The notes: generated from the sequence alone by a model not told the origin. A DNA stretch of 64,000 nucleotides from Nocardioidaceae bacterium SCSIO 66511 (GCA_023100825.1 CP095846.1:1798001-1862000), one strand, 5' to 3'; positions 17,801 to 26,363 are shown, numbered from the stretch's first letter. Numbers and translations are program-made.

Positions 17801-19420
17801 CACGCCGTAGAGCCCGCGGTCAGGAATGGTGCCGCCCGAGGTCACTGCTAGACGCTGGGCTCCCGGACGGCCGGTCAGCTCGCCGGTGACGCGATCCCAG
17901 ACGATGCGCGGGCGCAGCTCGGCGAACTCGTCGGACGGGTAGCGCCCGGCAAGCAGGTCGAGGGTCGCGTCGTACGCCGACCGCGGGAGGGACGAGAAGG
18001 CGGCGCTGCGGCGAACGCAGTCGTACCAGTCGTCGACGTCGATCGCTTCGAGAGCGCAGGCCGAGACGGTGTGTTGGGCGAGTACGTCGAGCGGGTTGGA
18101 CGGTATCGCGAGTTGCTCGATATCGCCGGCACGCATCCGCTCCGCGACGACGGTCGCGGAGACCAGATCGGTGCGGTGAGTCGGGAACACCACGCCGCGC
18201 GAGGTCTCACCGACCTGATGACCGGCGCGCCCGACTCGTTGCAGGCCGCTGGCGACCGACGGCGGGGACTCGACCTGGACGACGAGGTCGACAGCACCCA
18301 TGTCGATACCGAGCTCGAGGCTGCTGGTCGCGATGACACAGGGGAGTCGGCCGCTCTTCAGATCGTCTTCGATCGCTGCGCGCTGCTCCTTGCTGACCGA
18401 CCCGTGATGCGCTCGTGCCAGAAGTCCGGGGACGCCTTCGCTCGCGCCGCTCTGCGCCATGATCTGTGCGGGGGGAGGACTCGGGCCGGTCTGCGGCTCG
18501 CCGCTGCGCTCGGCGTGGATCTCGTTGATCCGTGCGGTCAATCGCTCGGCGGTGCGGCGTGAGTTGGCGAAGACGATCGTCGACGTATGTGCCGTGATCA
18601 GGTCGACGACCCGCTCCTCGATATGCGGCCAGATCGAGGGGCGAGTCGGCGCCTCCTGCGGGCCGGCATCGGTCGACGGCGACGTCAGCTCGGTCATGTC
18701 TTCGACCGGCACCGTGACAGACAGGTCGAAACGCTTGTCGGAGGATGGCGCCACGACGCGCACCGGTGCGGCACCGCCGAGGAACCTCGCGACCTCGTCG
18801 TGCGGTTGGACGGTTGCGGACAGGCCGATGCGTTGGGCGGGGTGCCGGAGCATGCCGTCGAGGCGCTCCAGCGACAGCGCCAGGTGCGATCCGCGTTTGG
18901 TGCCGGCGATTGCGTGGATCTCATCGACGATGACGCAGTCGACAGAACGCAATGACTCGCGGGCCGAGGAGGTGAGCATCAAGAACAGCGACTCGGGCGT
19001 CGTGATCAGGATGTCGGGCGGGTGCTGGCTCAGTCGGCGACGCTCGGCAGGCGGTGTGTCGCCGGAGCGTACGCCCGCGCGGACCTCCGGAGCCTCGACC
19101 CCGAGCCGCCGTGCGGTCTGTGCGATGCCGACGAGCGGCGCCCGCAGGTTGCGCTCGACGTCGACCGCAAGCGCCTTGAGCGGTGAGATGTACAGCACTC
19201 GCGTACCCGAATCGGCGTGATCGCCCTGCACACCGAGCCGGTCGAGTGCCCAGAGGAACGCCGCGAGGGTCTTGCCCGAGCCGGTCGGCGCGACGACGAG
19301 GGCGTGCGCACCCTCGGAGATCGCCTCCCAAGCGCCGATCTGCGCCGGAGTGGCCGACGGGAACGAACCCGAGAACCAGGCACGGGTGGGCTCGGTGAAG
19401 CGTTCGAGTACGTCGGCCAT
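14849..19420 (-). CDS. lhr: ATP-dependent helicase Lhr
   Basis: Very large SF2 helicase (1523 residues) that unwinds RNA:DNA and DNA duplexes 3'-5' and belongs to the DNA-damage response. It has Walker A APTGSGKT at residues 44-51, a DEIH box (VIVDEIHA), SAT-like LSAT, the QRVGRAGH motif VI and the long Lhr C-terminal extension that distinguishes it from short helicases. The start is ATG 19420; 32 additional in-frame residues upstream have no similarity to the family and overlap a hairpin. A -10-like CAAAAT ends six bases before the ATG. It is encoded next to nei2 with the small secreted protein gene between them. Confidence 0.95.
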   Translation of the reverse strand: MADVLERFTEPTRAWFSGSFPSATPAQIGAWEAISEGAHALVVAPTGSGKTLAAFLWALDRLGVQGDHADSGTRVLYISPLKALAVDVERNLRAPLVGIAQTARRLGVEAPEVRAGVRSGDTPPAERRRLSQHPPDILITTPESLFLMLTSSARESLRSVDCVIVDEIHAIAGTKRGSHLALSLERLDGMLRHPAQRIGLSATVQPHDEVARFLGGAAPVRVVAPSSDKRFDLSVTVPVEDMTELTSPSTDAGPQEAPTRPSIWPHIEERVVDLITAHTSTIVFANSRRTAERLTARINEIHAERSGEPQTGPSPPPAQIMAQSGASEGVPGLLARAHHGSVSKEQRAAIEDDLKSGRLPCVIATSSLELGIDMGAVDLVVQVESPPSVASGLQRVGRAGHQVGETSRGVVFPTHRTDLVSATVVAERMRAGDIEQLAIPSNPLDVLAQHTVSACALEAIDVDDWYDCVRRSAAFSSLPRSAYDATLDLLAGRYPSDEFAELRPRIVWDRVTGELTGRPGAQRLAVTSGGTIPDRGLYGVFLAGAEAGSRGARVGELDEEMVYESRVGDVFALGTTSWRIEDITHDRVLVSPAFGQPGRLPFWKGDAIGRPVELGRAVGGFLRALASRDSGAALERCREAGLDDWAIANLTSLVGEQQTATGRVPHDRQLLVERFRDELGDWRVVLHSPYGMQVHAPWALAIGARIREQYDLDGAVVAGDDGIIVRLPETDAEPPGAELFTFEPDEIESIVTAEIGGSALFAARFRECAARALLLPRRDPGRRSPLWQQRQRSAQLLEVAHKYPSFPIVLEAVRECLQDVYDVPALHTLMSSIDARTIQVNETTTAQPSPFARALLFGFMGTFVYEGDSPLAERRAAALALDSRLLSELLGRAELRELLDADVIDQVESELQRLAPDRRARDLEGIADLLRLLGPLSPDEIRDRCASGVDVDEALSELVDRRRALAVNLGGTPRFAAIEDAARLRDALGVPIPVGTPEAFVEPVEDPLGDLIGRYARTHGPFAAHDAASALGIGEAVVLDTLRRLATVTAPPGGRAEPSARVVEGEFRPHARGSEWCDAEVLRRIRRRSLAALRKEVEPVSTDTLARFLPVWQHVGGRLRGVDGVASVVDQLAGSPVPASALEPLVLASRVGDYSPAMLDELMASGEVIWSGAGSIPGNDGWVCLHLADSAPLTLPPPADDELTAVESAVLDSLTGGGAYFFRGLSDSVAAALGEVVADDELHDALWSLVWSGRITNDTLAPLRTLLSGGRTSHRSAARAPRTRTARRGGIGRPRMPSRTGPPTAAGRWSLLPKHENDPTLRSHAAAELLLERYGVVTRGSVMAERTPGGFGGIYKVLSAFEESGRCRRGYFVDSLGAAQFGTSGSIDRLRTFIREPTDAGRTEALVLAATDPANPFGAALPWPERNSADAGHRPGRKAGATVVLVDGRLVLYLERGGRTVLTFSPEGIDDAVRALADAVAGGSLGGLSIERVDGERPMQSLLAEPLDAAGFHPTPKGMRLRG

Positions 19421-19468
19421 GCCCCTATTTTGACGGACGGCACCGACAACGGCTTGCGCCGCACAGAG

Positions 19469-19520
19469 TTCGGTGCGTTGTCGACGGTGTGGAGGGAGAC
19501 ACCAGCGACAACGCACCGAA
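19469..19520. terminator. Long two-tier hairpin between the propeller protein gene and lhr
   Basis: The outer arms 19469-19483 and 19506-19520 (TTCGGTGCGTTGTCG and its complement) are perfect over 15 bp. An inner GGTGT/ACACC stem (19486-19490, 19499-19503) continues it. It follows the minus-strand propeller gene (stop at 19537) and precedes lhr, so it should stop read-through. It shares the GAGTTCGGYGCG opening with the hairpin at 45500. Confidence 0.78.
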
Positions 19521-19536
19521 GTGTTGGGTCAGCGGC

Positions 19537-20874
19537 CTACGGCAGCGACTCCACCCGCCAAGTCGCTCCCGCGTCGTCGGAGCGCGCGAGCGCGCCGCCG
19601 GTCGTCGTCGCGTAGCCGGTGCCGTCGGAGTCGAACCGGATCGAGGTGTAGCCGACCTTGTCGCCCCAGACCTTGTCGCCGGAGAAGGGCACGGTGGCCT
19701 CGGCCGTGACGCCGTTGGTGTCGAAGACGTAGAGCATCTTGCCGGACGAGACTATCGCGGTGCGCGAATCGATCCCGCCGAGTGCGGTGAGCTGCGGGGA
19801 GACTTCGAGCCTGCTGGACTTCCACGAAGCGCCGCCGTCGGTGCTCCACGACACCGTGCCGAGTCCGTTGGCGCGGCGACAGCCGAGCCAAACAGTGCCG
19901 TCGGCGGTGGAGCTCTCCACGGGCCGTGCGCACGGTGCGGGCGAGCGTACCCAGCGACTGCCATCGTGCCGGACGAATGCACTCTTGTCGGTGCCGTTGG
20001 TCGCCACGAATGCGACCTCGTCGTCGACTGCCATCGGCGTGGTGATCGTCTCGTCGGCTCGTACCGGTGCTGCCGCGGTGACCCAGTCGTCCTTGTGCTC
20101 CTCGGAGGAGGCGACGACCGCTCGACCGTCGGGCCGTGAACCGAAGGCCCAGACACGACCGCCCGCGGCCTGGACGTCATTGACGCTCATCGAGCCGGGC
20201 AGGCGGACGGCCTGCCAGGTCTCGCCGGCGTCGTGACTCGCGTAAAAAGCGTCGGTCCACGTCCATGAGTTCGACTCATCGTCGCCGACTTGGATGCCAG
20301 GGCGGGTCGCCGTCGATGCCGTGGCCCGCACCGTCACCGGCTTCAGCAGCCGCTCCGTCGTCGGTGCGACCCGGAAGTTGCCGGCAGACTCCGGAGCGCC
20401 GGTCACCAGGCAGGGGCCGTCGGAGCAGGAGCCCTGACCGATCAGGCTGAGATCACCCTGATCGCTCAGCGCGATATCGGACACGGCGAGGTCGGTCGCC
20501 TTGGTCGCCGAGCCGGCCGCGAGCGTTGCGCGCTCGGCGGTCGCCTTGCCCTTGCGGCGAGGGCTCTCGATAGCGGCACTGCCCTTCTTGTGGAGCTCGG
20601 TGCTGTGCAGTGGCTGCTTGTGGTGGGACTTGACCGATGCGGGTCCGTCGGCGACGTTGCTCTCCTGGTCGAACGTGGGTACGACCACGAAGGCGGTTGT
20701 CGCCACGGCCGCAACGCCGACGACCGCACCACCGATGCGCCGCCGGCGTACACGGCGACGGGCGCCGGTCTCGACCCGCGACAGCACGGCGTCGGCGTCA
20801 GCGTGGGGAGAGGGCACCTCTCGGAGGACCCGGCGAAGCCGCTCTTCGTACTCTGTGTCGTCGTGCTCAGTCAT
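19537..20874 (-). CDS. Membrane-anchored beta-propeller protein encoded with an ECF sigma factor
   Basis: The 445-residue protein has a charged cytosolic N-terminus (1-46), one membrane span (about 47-66), a linker (67-125) and an extracytoplasmic region with sialidase/BNR- and Ycf48-like repeats (S-x-D-x-G-x-x-W motifs such as SHDAGETW, STDGGASW, SDDAGATW). Its start overlaps the upstream sigma gene by eight bases, so the two are made together. This suggests an anti-sigma or sensor role, but the zinc anti-sigma HxxxCxxC motif is absent. Start ATG 20874 was chosen because it begins the conserved acidic N-terminus and overlaps the sigma stop. Confidence 0.75.
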   Translation of the reverse strand: MTEHDDTEYEERLRRVLREVPSPHADADAVLSRVETGARRRVRRRRIGGAVVGVAAVATTAFVVVPTFDQESNVADGPASVKSHHKQPLHSTELHKKGSAAIESPRRKGKATAERATLAAGSATKATDLAVSDIALSDQGDLSLIGQGSCSDGPCLVTGAPESAGNFRVAPTTERLLKPVTVRATASTATRPGIQVGDDESNSWTWTDAFYASHDAGETWQAVRLPGSMSVNDVQAAGGRVWAFGSRPDGRAVVASSEEHKDDWVTAAAPVRADETITTPMAVDDEVAFVATNGTDKSAFVRHDGSRWVRSPAPCARPVESSTADGTVWLGCRRANGLGTVSWSTDGGASWKSSRLEVSPQLTALGGIDSRTAIVSSGKMLYVFDTNGVTAEATVPFSGDKVWGDKVGYTSIRFDSDGTGYATTTGGALARSDDAGATWRVESLP

Positions 20875-21388
20875 CGTCTCCACCTCGCCTTCGGGCAGAC
20901 ACATCTGCGAACGTCGGAATCAGTGCTCGCAACTTGGTGATCGCCTTCGACGCCTGGCTCTTCACGGTGCCGACGGAGCAGCCGAGGATGGCGGCGACCT
21001 CGGCCTCGGTCTTGTCCTCGTAGTAGCGCAGCGCGATCACCGCACGCTGGCGGGGTGGGAGAGTCAGCAGTGCTTCCCAGAGCTCGCGGTCGCGATGGCG
21101 GTCTGTGTAGCCGTCGTCGGGAAGCGTGTCGGTGATGCGCTCGCGGCGCAGGCGGCGCCAGATGCTGATGTTGCGGTTGACCATGACCCGGCGGACATAG
21201 CCTTCCGGGTCATCGCGTGACTCGACGCGAGACCAATGCATGATGGTGCGTTCGAGCGCATCTTGTACGAGGTCGGCTGCCGCCTCCTCGCTACCGGTCA
21301 GGACTCGTCCGAAACGGAGCAGGTCGGGTAGCCGTGCGCGTACGAATGCGTCGAACGTGGCGTCCACATCCGACACCGTCGCCCCCAT
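20867..21388 (-). CDS. ECF RNA polymerase sigma factor, SigE-like family
   Basis: It has region 2 (FDAFVRARLPDLLRFG through VRRVMVNRN) and region 4 (LPPRQRAVIALRYYEDKTEAEVA and CSVGTVKSQASKAI), without regions 1.1 and 3. This is the actinobacterial SigE-type ECF layout. The chosen start ATG 21388 gives 173 residues. The frame stays open to 21517 with another ATG at 21484, but third-position GC collapses just upstream of 21388, which suggests non-coding sequence there. It is coupled to the propeller protein gene by an 8-base overlap. The signal sensed is unknown. Confidence 0.85.
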   Translation of the reverse strand: MGATVSDVDATFDAFVRARLPDLLRFGRVLTGSEEAAADLVQDALERTIMHWSRVESRDDPEGYVRRVMVNRNISIWRRLRRERITDTLPDDGYTDRHRDRELWEALLTLPPRQRAVIALRYYEDKTEAEVAAILGCSVGTVKSQASKAITKLRALIPTFADVSARRRGGDDD

Positions 21389-21605
21389 TTCCTGATCTTT
21401 CGAACCAGGATGCCACAACGACTCCAGGCCGACGCGCTGTGGCGCACCGGCGTGGGGGGCAGCCATCGTCGTCGCGATGGTCATCGGGGGAACCTCACGC
21501 ACGCTAGGACGTGTCACTGCCGACGATGGTTGCCCCTCGGCGGGCGCGAACCACGCAGCGTGACCGATTTCTCATGACGCGCCGAGCCGACCCGCCGAGG
21601 CGGGC

Positions 21606-22391
21606 TCAGCGGGCGAGCTCGTCGGCGAAGATCTGCTCGAGACCGGGCAGTGTGTCGGCATTGATTCCGATCGTTCGGCCGCAGTCGGCCACGACCGTGC
21701 GGAACAGCGCCGCGCTGTCGACGATGCCGGGGGCGATGTGGCCGAACACCTCGAGCGCGACGATGCCGAACAGGCGCGTCCACGCCTGGAGGAAGACCCA
21801 CTGCACGCCCGGAGGTATCTCCGACTCTGCGGGTGTGGCGTCCGCTGGGACGAACGGGTTCATCGGGTCGTCGAGAACGGTTGCGAGCTCGCCGACCTCG
21901 GCTTCGTCGGGTAGGTCGAACGGCCGTCGCTGCCAGATCTCGACGAACAGGTCGGCGAAGAACCGGCGAAAGCGGTCTCCGGCGACTGCGCAGGCGTTCT
22001 GGTCGGGTTCGTCGGCATCGGTGATCTGGTTGACGAAGCACAGCACGAACTCGTCGCGATGACGCAACGCCCACTGCCGGTACGAGACCGCGGCCGCGAT
22101 GATCTGTGCTTCCGGTGCCGTCGAGTGGCGGTCGGCGGCACCTCGGAGCACGCCGACGATCTCGTCATAGATCGATGCGGCGACGGTGAGCGTGAGGCCC
22201 TCGAGGCTCGAGACGTACCGGTAGAGCGCCGGTGCGGTCATACCCATCTCGTGGGCGATCGCGCGCAGGGAGAGGCCACCGGGCTCGGAGAGCTGGCCGC
22301 GAGCGGTACGCACGATCTCGTCCATCGTCGCCTGCCGTTGGCGCTCTCGGCGGCTGCTGCCCGCTTCGGTGGTCTGCCTCGTGCTCGGCAC
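21606..22391 (-). CDS. TetR family repressor, WHG-type ligand domain
   Basis: The 261-residue regulator has an N-terminal helix-turn-helix at about residues 30-70 (LSLRAIAHEMGMTAPALYRYV) and a C-terminal domain resembling the WHG/TetR_C_33 group. Start GTG 22391 is preceded by AAGGAGA with four-base spacing; the in-frame ATG upstream lies inside the operator region. It is divergent from an MmpL transporter across a 98-base gap holding GTAAAC repeats, so it probably represses both itself and the exporter. Confidence 0.88.
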   Translation of the reverse strand: MPSTRQTTEAGSSRRERQRQATMDEIVRTARGQLSEPGGLSLRAIAHEMGMTAPALYRYVSSLEGLTLTVAASIYDEIVGVLRGAADRHSTAPEAQIIAAAVSYRQWALRHRDEFVLCFVNQITDADEPDQNACAVAGDRFRRFFADLFVEIWQRRPFDLPDEAEVGELATVLDDPMNPFVPADATPAESEIPPGVQWVFLQAWTRLFGIVALEVFGHIAPGIVDSAALFRTVVADCGRTIGINADTLPGLEQIFADELAR

Positions 22392-22400
22392 GCAATCTCC

Positions 22401-22450
22401 TTGACAACTTGGGTCGACGACGTCGATAGTAAACACCGTAAACGGTAAAC
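22401..22450 (+). promoter_or_regulatory. Promoter and operator of the MmpL gene
   Basis: TTGACA (22401-22406) and GATAGT (22425-22430) are separated by 18 bases, a near-consensus promoter pointing at mmpL. Three GTAAAC copies start at 22429, 22438 and 22445, and the palindrome ACCGT-AA-ACGGT spans 22435-22446 over the expected transcription start. A TetR dimer bound there would block initiation. A second -10-like TATAAC lies at 22454-22459. Confidence 0.65.
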
Positions 22451-22489
22451 ACCTATAACGCTAGTGACAATGCATCACAGGGGGTACAC

Positions 22490-24670
22490 ATGTTAACTCG
22501 GTGGGGCGGCTTCATCGCCCGACGCGCCCGCGCCGTGCTGATCGTCGGCGTGCTCGTCGTCGCTGCCGCTGCTGCGTACGGAGGCGGTGTCTTCGACCAG
22601 CTCGGACAAGGGGGCTACAGCTACGACGACGCCGAGAGTACGAAGGCCGCACAGACCGTCGAGCGCGACTTCCAGGGTGGCGAGACCGACGTCGCCGTCA
22701 TCTACTCCAGCGACTCGATGCAGGTACGTGACGCGGGCTTTCGTACCGCCGTCGAAGACGTCGTCTCCAGCCTTCCCGACGACGCGGTCGAGGCCGTCAC
22801 GACCTGGTACGACACCGGGGCTCCCGGCATGATCGCCGACGACGGCCACTCCACCCTGATGACGATCTCGCTCAACGGCACCGACGACGACGCCCTGATG
22901 AGCGCGTACGAGGAGATCGAGCCCGACCTCGAAGCGACCGGCCTCGACACCCAGATCGCGGGGCAGATGGCGGTCTACGGCGATGTGAACGACACCGTCT
23001 CGGAGGACATCGAACGGGCAGAGCTGCTGTCGATGCCGCTCGTCCTGCTGCTGAGCCTGGTCATCTTCGGCAGCGTCGTCGCAGCGCTCCTGCCGGTCGG
23101 TGTCGGCGCGATCGCCGTCGTCGGCAGCTTCGGCGTCGTACGCCTGCTCACCGAGATCACCGATGTGTCGGTCTTCGCGATCAACATCATCACGCTTCTC
23201 GGCCTCGGCCTCGCGATCGACTACGCGCTGTTCATCGTGAGTCGCTTCCGAGAGGAGCGGGACAGTCGGGGGGACGACCGCGATGCCGTCAACGCAGCCG
23301 TCGCGGCAACGGTCGCGACGGCCGGGCGCACGGTGATGTTCTCCGGGTTGACGGTTGCGGCGGCGATGTCGTCGCTGCTCGTCTTCCCGCAGGGCTTCCT
23401 GCGCTCGATGGCGTACGGCGGCATCGCGGCCGTTCTGGTGGCGATGGTCGCATCGCTCACCTTGCTGCCGGCGGTTCTTGCCGTGCTCGGGCGCAGGGTC
23501 GAGGTCGGTGCGATGCCGTGGCGCCGCAAGCGCACCGCGGCGCTGACCGGCAGCCATGGCTGGGCCCGGTTCGCACGCGCGGTCATGAGGCGTCCGGTGG
23601 TCAGCATCGTCGTGGTGGGTGCCATCCTCGTCGGCCTCGCGCTGCCGTTCCTGCGCGCCGATTTCGGCAGCGTCGACGAGCGGGTGCTACCGACCGACGC
23701 ACCCGCGCGGGTCGCGACCGAGGCGATGGAGAGCGGCTTCGACGTTCCGGTGTCGACCGCGTCGGTCGTCCTCACCGGGGCCGGAGACGCACAGGCGCAG
23801 GCGTACGCGAACGACCTCGCCGACGTCGACGGAGTCGATCAGGTACGCCCGGTCGAGACGGCCCAGACGGGTGGGTCGAGCGCCACTCTGCTCGAGGCAT
23901 CGTGGGACTCCGACAGCCAGACGGGGAGGTCGCAGCAGATCGTGCGCGACCTGCGCGAGGTGCCGACGCCGGGTGACTCGACGGCGTTGGTCGGGGGTGA
24001 GAGTGCCCAGACGGTCGATCTACTCGACTCGCTGTCCGACCGGCTGCCTTGGATGGCTGCGATCGTCATCGGTGTGATGTTCGTACTGCTGTTCCTGGCA
24101 TTCGGGTCCATTGTGCTACCGCTCAAGGCCGTCATCGTGAACACGTTGTCGATCGGAGCCTCCTTCGGTGTCGTGACGTGGATCTTCCAGGACGGTCACC
24201 TGTCCGGCCTGCTCGGTTTCGAGTCGCCCGGCTACCTGGATGCGACCCAGCCGATCCTGATGCTGGCGATCCTGTTCGGGCTGTCGATGGACTACGAGGT
24301 GTTCCTGTTGTCTCGCGTCCGCGAGCAGTGGGACGCAACCGGCGACAACACCGCGGCCGTCGCGGGCGGTGTGCAGCGCACCGGGCGCATCATCACCTGC
24401 GCTGCGCTTTTGCTCGCCGTGGTGATCGGTGCGTTCTCGACCTCGGGAATCCTGTTCATGAAGATGATCGGCGTCGGCATGCTGGTCGCGCTGCTCCTCG
24501 ATGCGACCGTCGTACGTCTCGTGCTCGTGCCGGCGGCGATGAAGGTGATGAACCGCGCCAACTGGTGGGCGCCCGGGCCGATGCGCCGTTGGTGGCAGCG
24601 GTACGGCATCCGGGAGGCACCGGACAAGCCTGAGGCGACCGACGAACGAGAGCCCGCAGCGGTCGGCTGA
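22490..24670 (+). CDS. MMPL/RND family exporter
   Basis: The 726-residue polytopic protein has the MmpL layout: one span at the N-terminus, an extracytoplasmic loop (about 35-175), five spans, a short cytosolic loop, then a second repeat of span, loop and five spans. The intramembrane proton-relay region (GLGLAIDYALFIVSR and FGLSMDYEVFLLSR) is present in both halves. Such pumps export lipids, siderophores or drugs. Start ATG 22490 has AGGGGG five bases upstream. The divergent TetR suggests substrate-induced expression. Substrate not deducible. Confidence 0.92.
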   Translation: MLTRWGGFIARRARAVLIVGVLVVAAAAAYGGGVFDQLGQGGYSYDDAESTKAAQTVERDFQGGETDVAVIYSSDSMQVRDAGFRTAVEDVVSSLPDDAVEAVTTWYDTGAPGMIADDGHSTLMTISLNGTDDDALMSAYEEIEPDLEATGLDTQIAGQMAVYGDVNDTVSEDIERAELLSMPLVLLLSLVIFGSVVAALLPVGVGAIAVVGSFGVVRLLTEITDVSVFAINIITLLGLGLAIDYALFIVSRFREERDSRGDDRDAVNAAVAATVATAGRTVMFSGLTVAAAMSSLLVFPQGFLRSMAYGGIAAVLVAMVASLTLLPAVLAVLGRRVEVGAMPWRRKRTAALTGSHGWARFARAVMRRPVVSIVVVGAILVGLALPFLRADFGSVDERVLPTDAPARVATEAMESGFDVPVSTASVVLTGAGDAQAQAYANDLADVDGVDQVRPVETAQTGGSSATLLEASWDSDSQTGRSQQIVRDLREVPTPGDSTALVGGESAQTVDLLDSLSDRLPWMAAIVIGVMFVLLFLAFGSIVLPLKAVIVNTLSIGASFGVVTWIFQDGHLSGLLGFESPGYLDATQPILMLAILFGLSMDYEVFLLSRVREQWDATGDNTAAVAGGVQRTGRIITCAALLLAVVIGAFSTSGILFMKMIGVGMLVALLLDATVVRLVLVPAAMKVMNRANWWAPGPMRRWWQRYGIREAPDKPEATDEREPAAVG

Positions 24671-24680
24671 GGCGCGACCA

Positions 24681-24720
24681 GCACTGCCGGGTACGCAAGT
24701 GTGTGTGTACCCGGCAGTGC
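24681..24720. terminator. Perfect 14-bp bidirectional hairpin
   Basis: Arms 24681-24694 (GCACTGCCGGGTAC) and 24707-24720 are perfect complements with a 12-base GT-rich loop. It lies between the convergent mmpL and acid phosphatase genes, 10 and 11 bases from their stops, and serves both. Confidence 0.85.
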
Positions 24721-24731
24721 ATCGGTGCCCG

Positions 24732-26363
24732 TCAGGGCAGGTAGTACGTCGGGTTGGGCAGCTTGACCGAGCGGTCGGCGTACCCGCCCTTGAGATCGGA
24801 GAACTGGTCGCCGAAGTTGGCGATGATCCGATAGCCCTGTTTCTCGACGTGGGCCCGGGTCTGTGACTTGTACTCGATCGTGGTGCATTTGTCGGCGGCA
24901 CAGTCGACGTAGTCGGGCTGGTCGGCCGCGTCGACCCACTTCGTGTAGTAGTTGTCTGCGCTGAAGCCGGTGTAGCCGACCTTCTCGAGGTTGCCGAGCG
25001 TTGCCTTCTCCTGCTCGGAGTTGCGCCCGGTCAGACCGACGATCGTGCAACCCGCGTCATCGGCGGCATTGACGAGGTCGACCATGCCCGGTGTCGCCGG
25101 GAACCGTTCGTCCTGCACCCAGACGTCTTGCAGGTCGGGGTCGAAGTTGAACCCCATCGCGGCGTCTTCCATGTCGTACGTCCACAGCGTCGTGTCGTCG
25201 GCGTCGAGCACGATCGCGGGCTGCTCGCCGTGGCGGTCCAGCCGCTCACAGGTGCGTTCGAGGCGAGGTGCCCACCGCGCCGCGAGCCGCTCGGTCTCGG
25301 AGATGTACGCCGAGGAGCCTTTGTCGGCGATGCCGTCGGTGGCCTTGTAGTACGTGCGAATCGTCGATTTCACCGAGTCGATGTTCGGTATCGCCTCGCC
25401 GCTCTGTGACAGGCCGCTCGAACCATCTGGCCGCATCGTGAAGTGTCGGCGCGGGCGCAGCTGCGGTTCGTGTCGCCCAGGGAGGTTCGGGCTCGGGAGG
25501 TAGTACGTCGGATTGGGCAGCTTGAGCACCTTGTCCGCGTACCCGCCCTGGAGATCCGACCACTGATCGCCGACATTGAGCACGATGTCGTAGCCGAGGT
25601 CCTTCTCGATGTGCTTGCGCGTACCGGCCTTGTACTCGACTGTCGTGCACTTGTCGGTCGCACAGTCGACGTAGTCGGGCTGATCGGCGGGATCGACCCA
25701 TTTGGTGAAGAAGTTGTCGGCGTCGAACGGCGTGTATCCGACCTTGTCGAGGTTGCCGAGCGTGGCCTCCTCCTGGTTAGCGTTGCGTCCGGTGAGTCCG
25801 AACACGGCGTACCCCATGTCCTTTGCGTCATTGACGAAATCGACCATGCCCGGTGTCGCCGGGAACCGCTCGTCCTGCACCCAGACGTCTTGCAGGTCCG
25901 GGTCGAAGTTGAACCCCATCGCAGCGACCTCCATGTCATAGGTCATCAGCGTGGTGTCGTCGGCGTCGAAGACGAGCGCCGGCTTCTCGTGGTGCCGGAT
26001 CGCACGCCGGTACGCATGGCGAAGATAGCGTTGCTCGGCGCGCTGGATCCGGTGCAGCTCGGAGATGTACGGCGACGCGGTCATGTTGGCCGTGCCGTCG
26101 CCCTGATCTCCGTAGTACGCGGCAATGGTGTCCTTCACGGAGTCGATGTTCGGAATGCCCTCGCCGTCGGCTCTGCGGCCGCTGGAACCGTCGGGGCTCA
26201 TCGTGAAGTGGGTACGGGGCTCGAGGCGTGGGTGATCGCCGTGCTGGTCGCCCTGCTGGCCGCGGGGTTCTCCCGACGCGCCGGGTGATGCGAGCAGCAT
26301 CGCCGCTGCGAGGGTCGCGGCGATGGCACCCGCGAGTGGCTTGCCTGGTCCGGACAGAGTCAT
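24732..26363 (-). CDS. Secreted tandem-duplicated HAD acid phosphatase
   Basis: The 543-residue exported protein has a signal peptide (about 1-33) and two complete HAD subfamily IIIB (acid phosphatase B-like) domains at about 46-290 and 300-543. Each has the nucleophile motif DxD (D133/D135 and D387/D389 in LDADDTTL-type context), the LTGRN motif II and the GDQ(W/F)SDL motif for magnesium. Residues 147-175 and 401-429 are identical. Both copies look catalytically complete. Start ATG 26363 is preceded by AAGGA. The likely role is phosphate release from organic phosphomonoesters outside the cell; regulation is not visible. Confidence 0.88.
   Translation of the reverse strand: MTLSGPGKPLAGAIAATLAAAMLLASPGASGEPRGQQGDQHGDHPRLEPRTHFTMSPDGSSGRRADGEGIPNIDSVKDTIAAYYGDQGDGTANMTASPYISELHRIQRAEQRYLRHAYRRAIRHHEKPALVFDADDTTLMTYDMEVAAMGFNFDPDLQDVWVQDERFPATPGMVDFVNDAKDMGYAVFGLTGRNANQEEATLGNLDKVGYTPFDADNFFTKWVDPADQPDYVDCATDKCTTVEYKAGTRKHIEKDLGYDIVLNVGDQWSDLQGGYADKVLKLPNPTYYLPSPNLPGRHEPQLRPRRHFTMRPDGSSGLSQSGEAIPNIDSVKSTIRTYYKATDGIADKGSSAYISETERLAARWAPRLERTCERLDRHGEQPAIVLDADDTTLWTYDMEDAAMGFNFDPDLQDVWVQDERFPATPGMVDLVNAADDAGCTIVGLTGRNSEQEKATLGNLEKVGYTGFSADNYYTKWVDAADQPDYVDCAADKCTTIEYKSQTRAHVEKQGYRIIANFGDQFSDLKGGYADRSVKLPNPTYYLP
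25082..25159. repeat. Internal DNA repeat of the acid phosphatase gene, copy 2
   Basis: This stretch matches 25848-25925 with only about two or three differences over 78 bases. The surrounding parts of the two domains differ far more. The pattern points to recent duplication or gene conversion within the gene. Confidence 0.85.
25848..25925. repeat. Internal DNA repeat of the acid phosphatase gene, copy 1
   Basis: Partner of the repeat at 25082-25159, in the same orientation and reading frame, 766 bases apart. It encodes the identical segment around NFDPDLQDVWVQDERF. Confidence 0.85.

Noticed and set aside
21389-21517. N-terminal extension of the ECF sigma factor
   Set aside because: Open frame only; third-position GC drops just before 21388 and the extension has no sigma homology. 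It remains possible that ATG 21484 is used.
25082-25925. Assembly duplication in the phosphatase gene
   Set aside because: The two copies are in frame, differ over most of their length and both keep motifs, so a true tandem duplication is more likely.
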